From NCBI RefSeq assembly GCF_002240035.1, contig NZ_CP016397.1, positions 434,001 to 498,000 of the forward strand: a stretch of 64,000 bases of DNA. The letters run 5' to 3'. The translations under genes were made by a program, and so were the position numbers. This document shows positions 9,490-19,070 of this stretch, one piece after another; positions within the stretch are counted from its first letter, which is position 1; the number at the start of each line of letters is the position of its first letter. The notes under the pieces are model-generated. The model had not been told where the DNA came from, ran no database searches, and worked only from the letters and a program-made list of their open reading frames with translations. The stretch comes from Legionella clemsonensis (GTDB taxonomy: Bacteria > Pseudomonadota > Gammaproteobacteria > Legionellales > Legionellaceae).

Positions 9490-10583
9490 TGGCTAAATTG
9501 ATTAATTTGTTATTGCTTTATGGTGGAAAATCAGGTGAGCATGAAGTTTCATTGGTTTCTGCGGCTTCTGTCTTGAGAGAATTGGATACCAGTAAGTATC
9601 GCATTATTCCTGTAGGAATGGATAAAGACGGACAGTTCTACTTAAATAGCTATGAAGAATTAAAAGCGTTTAAAGAAAGTTTGCCTGTAAAAACAGCGCA
9701 ATCACGTGTCATCCCCAGCCTGCTAATGAATGGCCGTTTAGCCGTTGATGCAGAGGTTGTCTTTCCTGTTGCTCACGGCCCGCTGTACGAGGATGGCTGC
9801 TTACAAGGGCTTCTGGAATTAGCGGGTGTTGCCTATGTAAGTTGCGATGTATTAGCATCTGCAATTGGTATGGACAAAGATATAGCAAGGCGTCTTGCTT
9901 GTAATGATACAATTCAGTCAGCACGTTATCGTACATTATCCTGGTATTCTACTCCTTCAGAGAGACAACAATTCTGCCGGCAAGCTGCAGATGAGTTAAA
10001 TTGGCCTTTGTTTGTAAAACCTTGTTCGCTAGGTTCAAGTGTTGGCATTCATAAAGTAAGAAATATGGCGGAACTAACCGCTGCAGTGGAGGATGCCTTG
10101 CGTTATGATGAAACCATTTTGGTTGAAGAAGGTATTTCGGGGCGAGAAATTGAATTGTCCGTGTTGGAAAATACGTCACCTTCAGCTGCGCCCAGAGTGA
10201 GTCTTCCAGGTGAAATTCGTATTCATCACACGGATGGATTTTATTCTTATTCCGCCAAATACCTGGAAAGCAGTCAAACTGAACTTAAAGTTCCTGCCCA
10301 ACTGTCATCAGAACTAGTAAAGCGGCTACAAACGATTGCAGGCGACATTTTTACCCGGTTAAAATGTAAGGGAATGGCAAGGATAGATTTTTTTGTTGAT
10401 GAGCAACAAAACAAGATATATTTCAACGAAATTAATACTATCCCTGGATTTACGCCAATCAGTATGTATCCAAAATTGTGGCAGGTAAGTGGACTTGAAT
10501 ATCCACAGCTTCTGGATGAATTAATTCATTTAGCAATGATTCATCAGCGTTGTCGACAACAGTTAGTGACTGACTATCAGTAA
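9489..10583 (+). CDS. ddl: D-alanine--D-alanine ligase
   Basis: This ATP-grasp enzyme joins two D-alanines for MurF to use. The 364-residue protein has the N-terminal [18 protein letters not shown], the catalytic loop around [45 protein letters not shown], and the C-terminal metal/ATP site RIDFFVD and [17 protein letters not shown]. It sits in the usual ddlB position before ftsQ, but its length and SGEHEVS motif look more like the longer DdlA type (~364 aa) than E. coli DdlB (306 aa), so it is named only ddl. Start ATG overlaps murB by one base. Confidence 0.96.
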   Translation: MAKLINLLLLYGGKSGEHEVSLVSAASVLRELDTSKYRIIPVGMDKDGQFYLNSYEELKAFKESLPVKTAQSRVIPSLLMNGRLAVDAEVVFPVAHGPLYEDGCLQGLLELAGVAYVSCDVLASAIGMDKDIARRLACNDTIQSARYRTLSWYSTPSERQQFCRQAADELNWPLFVKPCSLGSSVGIHKVRNMAELTAAVEDALRYDETILVEEGISGREIELSVLENTSPSAAPRVSLPGEIRIHHTDGFYSYSAKYLESSQTELKVPAQLSSELVKRLQTIAGDIFTRLKCKGMARIDFFVDEQQNKIYFNEINTIPGFTPISMYPKLWQVSGLEYPQLLDELIHLAMIHQRCRQQLVTDYQ

Positions 10584-10636
10584 ACATAGCCTGGGACAAG
10601 GCAACTAGATTAAATGAGGGGTGACAGGGTACGCGG

Positions 10637-11341
10637 ATGGATGCTGATACTGGAAAGCTGCGCTATGCGAGCTTTTTAACACTACTAATTATTTGTGCTC
10701 TTTTTTTAGCTGCCAGATTAATCTATTTATATTTGGCTGATTCAAAAAGATTTCCTATAAATACAGTTAAAATCGCTGCAAGCTATCATCATATTACTCA
10801 CAAAGATCTCGAATCAGTGTTGACAAAATATTTGGATTCCAGCTTCTTTTCACTGCCTGTTGCCAAACTATATGCTGATCTTAGTGCCTTTGATTGGTCG
10901 AATAAAGTTCAAATCGAACGTATTTGGCCGGACACGCTAAAGATTACCTTAGTGGAGAAAGTACCGGCAGCGACATGGAATAATGCCATGATTACTGAGG
11001 AAGGTGAGCTATTCAATCAAGGAGGAAGACTGGATGCCTCTCTTCCTCATTTGAGTGGCCCTGCAAATCAACAGAAGGAAGTCTTACAAGTTTATAAAAA
11101 AATGAGTAAGATATTATCAATATATGGTTTGCATGCAGCCTCATTAGAGTGGCGTAATAATCGAGCTTGGGAGTTAACTTTAGCGAATGGTGTACAGTTG
11201 CGCTTGGGAAAGCGAGATTTAGAAACAAGAATTATCCGATTCTGTAAAGCGTATCCTGCTGTTTTTGCAGAAAAATCCGAGCAGTTGGCAAGTGTAGATT
11301 TACGTTATCCACGAGGCATGGCAGTGCAATGGAAAAAATAA
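10637..11341 (+). CDS. ftsQ: Cell division protein FtsQ
   Basis: FtsQ is a bitopic divisome protein that recruits FtsL/FtsB. The 234-residue product has a short cytoplasmic tail, one membrane helix (residues ~10-30, FLTLLIICALFLAARLIY), a POTRA domain (INTVKIAASYHHITHKDLESV) and an FtsQ beta domain with WPDTLKITLVEKVPAATWN and VDLRYPRGMAVQWK at the end. The start ATG follows a GGGTGAC site. It comes 53 bases after ddl and its 3' end runs into the ftsA leader; order ddl-ftsQ-ftsA-ftsZ is conserved. Confidence 0.95.
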   Translation: MDADTGKLRYASFLTLLIICALFLAARLIYLYLADSKRFPINTVKIAASYHHITHKDLESVLTKYLDSSFFSLPVAKLYADLSAFDWSNKVQIERIWPDTLKITLVEKVPAATWNNAMITEEGELFNQGGRLDASLPHLSGPANQQKEVLQVYKKMSKILSIYGLHAASLEWRNNRAWELTLANGVQLRLGKRDLETRIIRFCKAYPAVFAEKSEQLASVDLRYPRGMAVQWKK

Positions 11342-11352
11342 GCGGGAAAATA

Positions 11353-12591
11353 ATGGCAAAAAAATTAGAAAAAAATATCATCACCGGTTTAGATATTGGT
11401 ACTTCAAAAGTAGTCGCTCTTATAGGTGAAGTCGCTGCGGATGGTGCAATTGAAATTATAGGTCTTGGGCGTCATCCCTCCCGCGGACTAAAAAGAGGCG
11501 TTGTTGTGGATATTGAAGCAACAGTGAACTCCATTCAGCGTGCTGTTCAGGAAGCGGAATTGATGGCCGGTTGTGAAGTGCGCACAGTCTATGCAGGAAT
11601 TGCCGGCAGTCATATTCGCAGTTTAAATTCTCATGGCATTGTTGCTATCAAAGATTTGGAAGTCTCGCAAGTCGATGTGGAACGTGTCTTGGATGCAGCT
11701 AAAGCAGTAGCAATACCTGCCGATCAGAAAATTCTGCACATTCTCCCTCAAGAATTTATTATTGATAACCAAGGTAGTATTCGTGAACCGGTTGGCATGG
11801 CCGGAGTGCGGCTTGAGGCGCGTGTACATATTGTAACTGGCGCTGTAAGTGCTGCACAAAATATTGCTAAATGTGTGCGACGTTGCGGTTTGGAGGTAAG
11901 TGACATTATTCTTGAACAGCTGGCATCCAGTCATGCTGTATTAACTGAGGATGAGAAAGAACTTGGTGTTTGTTTAATTGATATAGGTGGTGGCACTACA
12001 GATATCGCAGTATTTGCAGAGGGAGCAATTCAATACACAGCGGTTATTCCTATTGCTGGTGATCAAGTTACCAATGATATTGCGATGGCTTTACGTACGC
12101 CAACCAAGGCAGCAGAGGCAATTAAAGTAAAACATGCTTGTGCCATGCCCGAAATGTGTAACACGAATGAAATGATTGAAGTGTTAAGTGTAAATGAACG
12201 GCCTGGACGAAAAATATCCACCCGAGTGCTTTCTGATGTGGTATCTGCACGCTATGAAGAATTATTCTCCCTGGTACGTAACGAATTGCGGCGAAGTGGC
12301 TTTGAGTCTCGTGTTGCTGCTGGTATGGTAATGACGGGTGGAGGCTCTTGTGTTCAAGGTGCTATTGAGTTAGCTGAAATGTGTTTTGAAATGCCTGTAC
12401 GTCAAGGCTGTGCTCATCATGTTTCTGGTTTGGTAGAAGCTACAGTCAATCCATCGATGACAACAGGGGTTGGGTTATTGTTACATGGTTTTCAACAGCA
12501 ATATGAAGGCAGCTATAATGTAGCCAATTTAAATGATAGTGGCAAAGGCGTATGGGCACGGATGAAAGAATGGTTTAATGGTAATTTCTAA
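11353..12591 (+). CDS. ftsA: Cell division protein FtsA
   Basis: FtsA is the actin-like membrane anchor of FtsZ. The 412-residue protein has phosphate-binding TGLDIGTSKVVALIGE, the 1C domain, phosphate 2 LIDIGGGTTDIAVF, the adenosine loop MTGGGSCVQGA, and a C-terminal amphipathic membrane-targeting helix (VWARMKEWFNGNF). The frame opens at an earlier ATG at 11329, inside ftsQ, but 11353 gives the normal N terminus and follows AGCGGG. Standard length compared with E. coli (420). A 235-base spacer to ftsZ follows, unusually long for the cluster and a likely place for ftsZ promoters. Confidence 0.97.
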   Translation: MAKKLEKNIITGLDIGTSKVVALIGEVAADGAIEIIGLGRHPSRGLKRGVVVDIEATVNSIQRAVQEAELMAGCEVRTVYAGIAGSHIRSLNSHGIVAIKDLEVSQVDVERVLDAAKAVAIPADQKILHILPQEFIIDNQGSIREPVGMAGVRLEARVHIVTGAVSAAQNIAKCVRRCGLEVSDIILEQLASSHAVLTEDEKELGVCLIDIGGGTTDIAVFAEGAIQYTAVIPIAGDQVTNDIAMALRTPTKAAEAIKVKHACAMPEMCNTNEMIEVLSVNERPGRKISTRVLSDVVSARYEELFSLVRNELRRSGFESRVAAGMVMTGGGSCVQGAIELAEMCFEMPVRQGCAHHVSGLVEATVNPSMTTGVGLLLHGFQQQYEGSYNVANLNDSGKGVWARMKEWFNGNF

Positions 12592-12826
12592 ATATAGGGA
12601 TGATGCAGATAAGCAGAATAGTATCTGTAAATCATTTAATGACATCGAAAGTACAGTTCTACTTCCCGTAATAACGCTGGTCAAGTTGCGGGAAATCGAG
12701 ACGAAAATATTGGTTAAGTTTAAATCATTAGGTACTCTAGTAGGTTTAATCCAGATAGGTTACAATGAGATTATTTTGTTGGGATAGAACCTCGTTATTG
12801 GCAGAATTTTTGAGGGGAGAGGTCAA

Positions 12827-14005
12827 ATGTTTGAATTAACGGAAAGTCAACCAGACAATGCCGTAATAAAAGTTGTTGGTGTTGGCGGTGGTGGTGGTAA
12901 TGCAGTTCAACACATGGTGGCTGAGAATATCGATGGTGTTGAATTTATTTGTGCCAATACTGATGCTCAAGCGCTCAAAAATTCAAATGCTAAAATTCAT
13001 ATTCAGCTTGGTGAAGAGTTGACGAAGGGATTGGGCGCCGGTGCTAATCCTCAGATAGGTCGTGAAGCTGCTGAAGAAGACAGAGACAGAATTAAAGAAG
13101 TACTGGCTGGTGCTGACATGGTATTCATTACTGCTGGTATGGGAGGGGGCACCGGAACAGGAGCAGCACCCGTATTCGCTGAGGTGGCGAAAGAACTTGG
13201 CATTCTCACCGTAGCCGTTGTTACTAAACCTTTCTCCTTTGAAGGCAAACAACGTGCCTTGGCTGCTGAAGAAGGAATTCGTCGTTTGGGTGAGCATGTT
13301 GACTCTTTGATTACTATTCCTAACAACAAACTACTGAGTGTCTTAGGAAAAAATATTAGCCTTTTAAATGCTTTCAAAGCGGCTAATAATGTTCTCTTAG
13401 GGGCGGTAAAAGGTATTTCTGATTTAATTACTCGTCCAGGTCTAATTAATGTGGATTTTGCTGATGTTCGCACAGTAATGTCTGAAATGGGCATGGCAAT
13501 GATGGGAACTGGGAGTGCCACGGGTGAGCAGAGAGCTCGTCAAGCTGCCGAGGCAGCAATTGCCTCTCCGCTGTTAGAAGATGTTAATTTTTCTGGAGCT
13601 CGGGGAATTTTAGTAAATATCACCGCTGGTCTGGATATGTCTATTGGCGAGTTTGAGGAAGTGGGCGATGTTGTCAAAGAATTTATTTCAGATGATGCAA
13701 CAGTAGTAGTTGGTACGGTCATTGATCCTGAAATGACAGATGAAATGCGCGTTACTGTTATTGTAACGGGACTTGGTGATCATCGTGGCCGTCCTCAACA
13801 GCAAACAGTTGCAGCAGCTAAAACACGAATCGCAGAAACAACTCGTAGCGATGGTACGTTTGACTATCAGCAATTTGACAGGCCCGCTGTAATGCGCAAG
13901 CAAGCTGCTGTAAGTGCAAAGTCAACCACTGAAGCTTCAATACCTGATGTTGATTATCTTGATATTCCTGCCTTCTTACGACGGCAAGAAGAAAGCGTTG
14001 AATAG
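12827..14005 (+). CDS. ftsZ: Cell division protein FtsZ
   Basis: FtsZ is the tubulin-like GTPase that forms the Z ring. The 392-residue protein has [15 protein letters not shown] near residue 17, the GTP signature [10 protein letters not shown] near 107, NKLLSV, and the T7-loop region [12 protein letters not shown] with the catalytic aspartate. The acidic, variable linker ends in the conserved tail DIPAFLRRQ that binds FtsA and ZipA, both present upstream. A GAGGGGAGAGG ribosome site precedes the ATG. The upstream 235-base spacer has several AT-rich -10-like hexamers (for example TACAAT at 12761-12766) but no convincing -35 box. Confidence 0.98.
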   Translation: MFELTESQPDNAVIKVVGVGGGGGNAVQHMVAENIDGVEFICANTDAQALKNSNAKIHIQLGEELTKGLGAGANPQIGREAAEEDRDRIKEVLAGADMVFITAGMGGGTGTGAAPVFAEVAKELGILTVAVVTKPFSFEGKQRALAAEEGIRRLGEHVDSLITIPNNKLLSVLGKNISLLNAFKAANNVLLGAVKGISDLITRPGLINVDFADVRTVMSEMGMAMMGTGSATGEQRARQAAEAAIASPLLEDVNFSGARGILVNITAGLDMSIGEFEEVGDVVKEFISDDATVVVGTVIDPEMTDEMRVTVIVTGLGDHRGRPQQQTVAAAKTRIAETTRSDGTFDYQQFDRPAVMRKQAAVSAKSTTEASIPDVDYLDIPAFLRRQEESVE

Positions 14006-14050
14006 TCCTTTTGGTTTAGCTTTTTGTAAAACTGCTTTAGAAATAACCAT

Positions 14051-14076
14051 GTCATTCTGTATTCAGTCAGAATGAC
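14051..14076. terminator. Hairpin after ftsZ, possible terminator/attenuator
   Basis: A perfect 9-base inverted repeat, GTCATTCTG (14051-14059) and CAGAATGAC (14068-14076), with an 8-base loop lies 45 bases after the ftsZ stop. No U-tract follows, so it may be an attenuator or an mRNA 3'-end stabiliser rather than an intrinsic terminator. Confidence 0.4.
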
Positions 14077-14185
14077 TGGATTGGTACTAAACAGCATTAA
14101 AAAGATTAGACTAATCAATAAATTGTTGATATCATTTGGCAGTTTATTGCGCTTAAAAATGGGATATCAAAAAGGTGATTACTGA

Positions 14186-15106
14186 ATGATAAAACAAAGA
14201 ACTCCAAAGAAAGTCATTCAAGCAACAGGTGTAGGTTTACATTCCGGAGAAAAAGTTTTACTTACCTTGCGTCCCGCTCCCATAAACACCGGTATTGTTT
14301 TTAGGCGTACTGACTTAAATCCTATAGTAGAAATCCCTGCTCTCTATGATCAGGTCGGCGACACAATGCTTTGTACTTCATTGCAGCGTGATGGCGTGAA
14401 GGTTGCTACAGTAGAGCATTTGCTTTCTGCGTTTGCGGGTTTAGGTATTGATAATGCCTATGTGGATATTAATGCGCCTGAAATTCCCATCATGGATGGC
14501 AGTGCTGCTCCCTTTGTATTTCTTATTCAATCTGCTGGCATTCGTGAACAAAGTGCAGCCAAACGATTCATCCGTATATTAAAGCCAATTCGAATTGAGG
14601 ATGATGGTAAATATGTGCAGTTTCTTCCCCATAATGGCTACAAAGTTTCTTTTACTATTGATTTCGAGCATCCGGTTTTCAATGACAAGCCACAGATGGC
14701 CAGTTTTGACTTTTCGACAACCTCTTATGTAAAAGAAGTATGTCGTGCACGAACGTTTGGTTTTCTCTCTGATTATGAGAAGTTGCGCGAAAATGATTTA
14801 GCGAAAGGTGGTAGTTTAGATAATGCCATTGTGGTTGATGACTATCGTATTCTCAATGAAGATGGTCTGCGTTTTGACTCAGAATTTGTGACACATAAAG
14901 TTCTGGATGCTATTGGAGATCTTTATCTTCTAGGTTGTGGGTTAATTGGTGCCTTTGAAGGTTATAAATCCGGACATGGCTTGAACAATCGCCTTCTGCG
15001 AGAATTAATGGTGCGTCAAGATGCTTGGGAATACACTTATTTTGATGCAGAAAATTATCAGCCTACTGTGGTGGCAGAGTCAGATTTTGTACCTGCTGAA
15101 GCTTGA
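14186..15106 (+). CDS. lpxC: UDP-3-O-acyl-N-acetylglucosamine deacetylase LpxC
   Basis: LpxC is the zinc deacetylase that commits carbon to lipid A. The 306-residue protein has [11 protein letters not shown] at the N terminus, the zinc histidine in [16 protein letters not shown], the HKxxD motif [15 protein letters not shown] with two further zinc ligands, and the catalytic histidine in [11 protein letters not shown]. It follows ftsZ, the usual gammaproteobacterial order. AAAGGTGA precedes the ATG. The extreme C terminus is short and ends in Glu-Ala; in E. coli this tail controls FtsH degradation. Confidence 0.98.
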   Translation: MIKQRTPKKVIQATGVGLHSGEKVLLTLRPAPINTGIVFRRTDLNPIVEIPALYDQVGDTMLCTSLQRDGVKVATVEHLLSAFAGLGIDNAYVDINAPEIPIMDGSAAPFVFLIQSAGIREQSAAKRFIRILKPIRIEDDGKYVQFLPHNGYKVSFTIDFEHPVFNDKPQMASFDFSTTSYVKEVCRARTFGFLSDYEKLRENDLAKGGSLDNAIVVDDYRILNEDGLRFDSEFVTHKVLDAIGDLYLLGCGLIGAFEGYKSGHGLNNRLLRELMVRQDAWEYTYFDAENYQPTVVAESDFVPAEA

Positions 15107-15194
15107 TTAATAGAGTAAAGTGATAGCTCTATTTCCTTCTCATTTATTCCTGAAATTTAAAATCCGGAACGGTAGCAGTTTTTAAAACTAATAA

Positions 15195-15218
15195 AGCCAA
15201 ATTTTAAAAAATTTGGTT
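15195..15218 (+). terminator. Probable terminator hairpin downstream of lpxC
   Basis: CCAAATTTT (15197-15205) and AAAATTTGG (15208-15216) form a 9-base stem, extended by two weaker pairs, followed by TTGTAATATTTCC. It ends the division/lpxC cluster before the AT-rich 15.3-18 kb block. AT-richness of the stem makes it only a moderate candidate. Confidence 0.4.
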
Positions 15219-15307
15219 GTAATATTTCCTTTCTTACGTTTAAAAGCATTTCTAATAATTTTAATTCCTTTGCTATAATTAACCAAAGTGATTAATTGTC
15301 ACTCATA

Positions 15308-16015
15308 ATGAGGCATTATCGTCGCGCAATCAAAAAATTAAAAATTAAGCTGATCTCAATAAAATTGATATATCAGCTATATGGTTTTTTTGGCTTATTC
15401 AGATTTATAACTCATGATCATAAAAGCCTTAAAAATATCAATAGAATGTATTTCCTCACCCACTTAAATAAGGATTATTCCAATAAAATTGTAACTGAAT
15501 TTTTGAAAAATACAGAAATAAAAGCAACAATTGATCAAAGAATAGTAAGCAATCCAAATTTAGAAGCATTCCAAAAATTACCGCAAGATACCCTGGGATT
15601 TCAATATTATAAATTTCTTAAGGAAAATGAGATAAAGCCTTTTGTTTTTGTCCCTCCGTACTACAAAATTTGTGGGATTTATAATTATATTTGTATAAGA
15701 ATGATTGAGACGCATGATATTTATCATGTCATTCTCGGTGCAGATACAGATTTTATTGGTGAGGCAATTGTGGCTAGCTTTACCATTGCTCAGCTGCCAA
15801 CCTATTTACCTCCAGGGGTACATATCGCTGCTGGAATATTATCTGTGGCAATTGATGGAACCATCCCTTTAGATAAGTCTATTGATGCAATTCTATTGGG
15901 ATATTCTCAAGGGAAAAAAGCCAAACTGTTATTTACGATTGATTGGAGTGGCTTATGGGAAAAAAATCTTGAACAGATAAGAAAAGATTTAAATATTGAT
16001 GTAAAAATGGGGTAA
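15308..16015 (+). CDS. Coq4-family (ubiquinone biosynthesis-like) protein
   Basis: Coq4 proteins organise, and in recent work help catalyse, steps of ubiquinone synthesis. This ~235-residue protein carries the family's metal motif HDxxH-x11-E as HDIYH...E at roughly residues 136-152, embedded in ETHDIYHVILGADTDFIGE, preceded by DTLGFQYYKFL. The N-terminal 45 residues are strongly basic. A TTG frame start lies 12 bases earlier; ATG 15308 is preferred but neither has a clear ribosome site. It is followed after five bases by a hotdog-fold gene, so they form a pair. The DNA is AT-rich compared with lpxC. Whether it acts on quinones here is inference. Confidence 0.75.
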   Translation: MRHYRRAIKKLKIKLISIKLIYQLYGFFGLFRFITHDHKSLKNINRMYFLTHLNKDYSNKIVTEFLKNTEIKATIDQRIVSNPNLEAFQKLPQDTLGFQYYKFLKENEIKPFVFVPPYYKICGIYNYICIRMIETHDIYHVILGADTDFIGEAIVASFTIAQLPTYLPPGVHIAAGILSVAIDGTIPLDKSIDAILLGYSQGKKAKLLFTIDWSGLWEKNLEQIRKDLNIDVKMG

Positions 16016-16020
16016 GCATA

Positions 16021-16494
16021 GTGGATTTCAGCGCTAGTGATCTTAAAAAATATTTACTCGAGAATTTAGAAAAAAACTCCCCTTTAATAGCGTTTTGCCA
16101 ACCAAAAATAGATTTTATTACAGAGAAAGCTTGCCAGGTTAGATTGCCGCTTAATGAGCATACCAAGAGTCATATCGGCTCTATGGGATTTGGAGCGCTT
16201 GCTGTAGGTGCCGATCTGACTGGTGGATTATTGGCCTGGTTTCATATTCAAGCCATGACCAATAATTTTGACTTTTGCTTTGCAGCAGCTGAAATAAAAT
16301 TTTTAAAAAAACCCACTTCTGAAGTCATTTTTTGTTGCCGGGATGGAGAGCTAATATCTGCCGGTCTCCAGTCATTGCAGGCAAAACAAAAAATTAATAT
16401 ACCCCTTAACATTATTGCCACAACAGAGTCAGCTCTTTTTGAAAAAAGAGTGGCCATTTTTAATCTAAATTTATCAATAAAAAATCGAGGATAG
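16021..16494 (+). CDS. Hotdog-fold thioesterase-like protein (DUF4442/PaaI type)
   Basis: The 157-residue protein resembles small hotdog thioesterases: VRLPLNEHTKSHIGSMGFGAL and VGADLTGGLLAW match the N-terminal strand and the hot-dog helix with the position where the acyl-binding acidic residue lies (here Asp in ADLTGG). It then shows alternating beta segments (EIKFLKKPTSEVIFCC). The start is GTG at 16021 with GGGGTAA upstream. It follows the Coq4-like gene with a five-base gap, so a shared role in lipid or quinone metabolism is possible. Substrate cannot be told from sequence. Confidence 0.6.
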   Translation: MDFSASDLKKYLLENLEKNSPLIAFCQPKIDFITEKACQVRLPLNEHTKSHIGSMGFGALAVGADLTGGLLAWFHIQAMTNNFDFCFAAAEIKFLKKPTSEVIFCCRDGELISAGLQSLQAKQKINIPLNIIATTESALFEKRVAIFNLNLSIKNRG

Positions 16495-16539
16495 TTTATT
16501 TGTCTATAATGAAATCTATAACTCCTTAATGAGATACTT

Positions 16540-17898
16540 ATGCCAAAAGTATTAGTAATCAATGGGCATGGCGCTAAAACCGGTCAAAAAGTTCAGGTTA
16601 ATGCGCAGCATAGTATCATCACACCCGGCAGTGCTGAAAATAGTTATGTGATTTCTTTCGATAATCAGTATCGTCACCTGGAAGAAATGACCTCTCAAAA
16701 TAAAATTTGGCCTCTTGTTGATGCCCAGAAAAATCCAGTTCAATGGCATCGATATCGCGATGCTGCTATAGACGAAATACAAATTAGCCCCTTACAAGAT
16801 CAATTTAGTTTTTCATACTTTGCCAACCTGGTTCTTAACCAACAAACAAAATGGGAAAACCTTTCAACGCCTTCTCATGATGTAATGCAACGTAGTGTTT
16901 TAGCAGTTAAAATGCCTAATGGTTTAACAGAAATTTTGGAAGGGAAGCAACTGGAAGATTATTTAAGAACTGCTACAAAAGGAACAAACGAAGGACGACC
17001 TTTATTTTTCTGTGATAAAGAACTGGGTAAAATAAAGCCAATGGGAAAAACTTCCTTATCTGAAGTTTATGCAGCACTTAATCATATAGAGGAGTTTAAA
17101 AATACTGAGACGGAAATGATTGTTGCAACCTGTAGCCCTGCTCATTCCAAAGGGGTTCAGCAAATTCAGGTACAAACTAAATTACCACCGACAGAGTTTG
17201 CAGCGACTGCCTTTATAGATGTCCATGCTCCCCAATCTAATCCGGCATCTGTTTCTGAATTAGAAGTTGCTAACCCCTCCTTTATCGCTACTTCTTCTGC
17301 AGATATCCCTGCCGGTATGGATATACCTGAGGATGAGATCCCTGCTGGTATAGATTTCTCAGATACCCCCGCTGGTATAAATAGCTCTTATGGGGAATCT
17401 GTTCCTGCTGATGTAGGAGGGGTCTCTTATGAAGCGAATATTCCTGCTGGTGCAGATGTTTCTTATGAAGAAAATATTTCTGAAGATGGCTCTTATGAAG
17501 AAGATACTCCTGCAAATGTAGGTGCAGAGGCCTCTTATAGTGAATGTATTTCTGAAAAGTGTAATTTCCTTAAAAGTCAGTTGCAATCTATAAAAGACCC
17601 AGAGCCCAAGCTTTCAACATCTCAGCTTGAGTCTATTAAAAACCATATTAATGCATTAAAAAAGGAAAAGGAGAGTCTTTGGTGTAGCAGTAAAGACCTT
17701 AAGCAAGTAAAAATTGATGCCTTAGAACAACTGATTATCCATGCGGAAACAATGTCTGGCAAAAAGGCTGTTGAAAAGATTAAAAAGGATTATCCTCAAG
17801 TTATGCAAGGAAAAATTAGTACGCGTACAGCAGACTTGCTTAACTCATTGCTTGAATCACAAGATGACAGTGAGAAAATGCAAGAGAACTTAAAATGA
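16540..17898 (+). CDS. Orphan protein with N-terminal globular domain and acidic PAG/SYEE repeats; effector candidate
   Basis: A 452-residue protein with no family I can name with confidence. The N terminus (MPKVLVINGHGAKTGQ) recalls Legionella proteins with a caspase-like/putative adhesin Stv domain, a weak resemblance. Residues ~245-335 are a low-complexity acidic block with degenerate units around IPAGMDIPEDE, IPAGIDFSD, IPAGADVSYEEN. The C-terminal ~110 residues are Lys/Glu-rich and probably helical, ending in ESQDDSEKMQENLK, an acidic tail of the kind common in Dot/Icm substrates. There is no signal peptide or membrane helix. Export by Dot/Icm is inference. Confidence 0.7.
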   Translation: MPKVLVINGHGAKTGQKVQVNAQHSIITPGSAENSYVISFDNQYRHLEEMTSQNKIWPLVDAQKNPVQWHRYRDAAIDEIQISPLQDQFSFSYFANLVLNQQTKWENLSTPSHDVMQRSVLAVKMPNGLTEILEGKQLEDYLRTATKGTNEGRPLFFCDKELGKIKPMGKTSLSEVYAALNHIEEFKNTETEMIVATCSPAHSKGVQQIQVQTKLPPTEFAATAFIDVHAPQSNPASVSELEVANPSFIATSSADIPAGMDIPEDEIPAGIDFSDTPAGINSSYGESVPADVGGVSYEANIPAGADVSYEENISEDGSYEEDTPANVGAEASYSECISEKCNFLKSQLQSIKDPEPKLSTSQLESIKNHINALKKEKESLWCSSKDLKQVKIDALEQLIIHAETMSGKKAVEKIKKDYPQVMQGKISTRTADLLNSLLESQDDSEKMQENLK

Positions 17899-18045
17899 TT
17901 GCTTTAATCAACTTTAAAAAATAGTCTTGACACAAATTTTTTTTTCATGTCAATTTTTAACTTTCCCATGACATCAATTAGCCGCATTTGCAACCGTGAA
18001 AGGAACTCTGGAAGTAAAGCAAAATTTGTAGGTGAGACTACCTGT

Positions 18046-18474
18046 TTATTCCGGTAAATTAGCTAATTTACGCAAAGCATTCTTTAGTGGCTCATAGGTA
18101 CATTGTTGGCTAGCAGAGTGAATTGTATACCGACTGTTAACGGATAATGTTGTTGCTTTTGTGGTTTTAACATTTGCAGAAATCGCTGCGGAGGATTCTT
18201 CGATTAAAATTTTAATTCCAGTCAAGGAGTGAAGTCCAGCCTCTTTTCTCAATCGATCGCGGAGTTCGGGGACACTATAACGTAATTCCGTAGCCCAGGC
18301 AGCATTGCTAATGGTTAATGATAATGAACCTTTGATAAAGCTGCCTACCTTGCAATGATTGGCTATCTGCGGTGGTAAATAGCGTTTAATCATCGTATTT
18401 AATCCTTCCAGCTCCATGGAAGTTAGACAAATTTCCATTAGCTTGGGATTCAAGCAGCGATTGATACGACGCAT
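18046..18474 (-). CDS. dciA: DciA-type DUF721 protein (replicative helicase-loading)
   Basis: DUF721 proteins (DciA) load or operate the DnaB helicase in bacteria that lack DnaC. The 142-residue product fits: YLPPQIANHCKVGSFIKGSLSLTISN followed by AAWATELRYSVPELRDRLR, the core W-x-x-E-L pattern, in residues ~35-95; a Ser/Thr-rich C-terminal tail follows. The gene is alone on the minus strand, convergent with the orphan upstream in the window and divergent from the PH-domain gene. A GAG motif precedes the ATG at 18474. Confidence 0.8.
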   Translation of the reverse strand: MRRINRCLNPKLMEICLTSMELEGLNTMIKRYLPPQIANHCKVGSFIKGSLSLTISNAAWATELRYSVPELRDRLRKEAGLHSLTGIKILIEESSAAISANVKTTKATTLSVNSRYTIHSASQQCTYEPLKNALRKLANLPE

Positions 18475-18647
18475 GACACTCTTGGATAATAAAATTTAAA
18501 GAATACCAAACTTCTTAAAATTAAGCTTCTAAAAATTACCTTTGAATACCTTGGGCAATGCGGCATTTTGTAGAACAGTAATTGATGACAGTAATCGGTA
18601 TCTGCAATATGATAAGAAGGTTTTAATTAGAGTGAAGAAGGATGATA

Positions 18648-19070
18648 ATGACGGACAGAAATGTCGTATATTTTGCAAGACTCCATTGGATTTTATTCTT
18701 CTGGCCAATGGCACTTGCCTGTTTTGCCATTTTTTTGGGTGCACAAATTAATCAATTAAAAGAGGTTGCGTTACTGTTTCTTTTCGTTGCTTTAATTTGG
18801 ACGCTAATGACTTGGGTAACCTATCATTTTTCCTCATTAACGATAAAGAAAAAGCAGGTCATTCTGCGTACTGGGATGTTAGTAAGACAAACAATTGACA
18901 TTCCTTTGTCCAAAATTGAATCCATTGATATTCGTCAGTCTGTATTGGGAAGCATTTTTCGCTATGGTTCATTAGTCATTACCGGAACAGGCGGTACTCG
19001 CCATGTGATGAATTTTTTAGACAAACCGCTCACCTGCAGACGGTATATTGAACAACTGATGCATGAATAA
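18648..19070 (+). CDS. PH-domain (bPH2/YdbT-like) membrane protein
   Basis: A 140-residue inner-membrane protein with two helices (LHWILFFWPMALACFAIFLGA and VALLFLFVALIWTLMTWV) followed by a bacterial PH-like domain: LTIKKKQVILRTGMLVRQTIDIPLSKIESIDI is the characteristic strand pattern and GSLVITGTGG its later part. Function of the family is poorly known. The upstream ATG at 18642 overlaps the AAGAAGG ribosome site, so ATG 18648 is preferred. The 3' end overlaps the next gene by eight bases. Confidence 0.75.
   Translation: MTDRNVVYFARLHWILFFWPMALACFAIFLGAQINQLKEVALLFLFVALIWTLMTWVTYHFSSLTIKKKQVILRTGMLVRQTIDIPLSKIESIDIRQSVLGSIFRYGSLVITGTGGTRHVMNFLDKPLTCRRYIEQLMHE

Noticed and set aside
12578-12787. 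69-codon open frame between ftsA and ftsZ
   Set aside because: It overlaps the ftsA stop, has no ribosome site or protein-like composition, and fills what is probably the ftsZ leader/promoter region.
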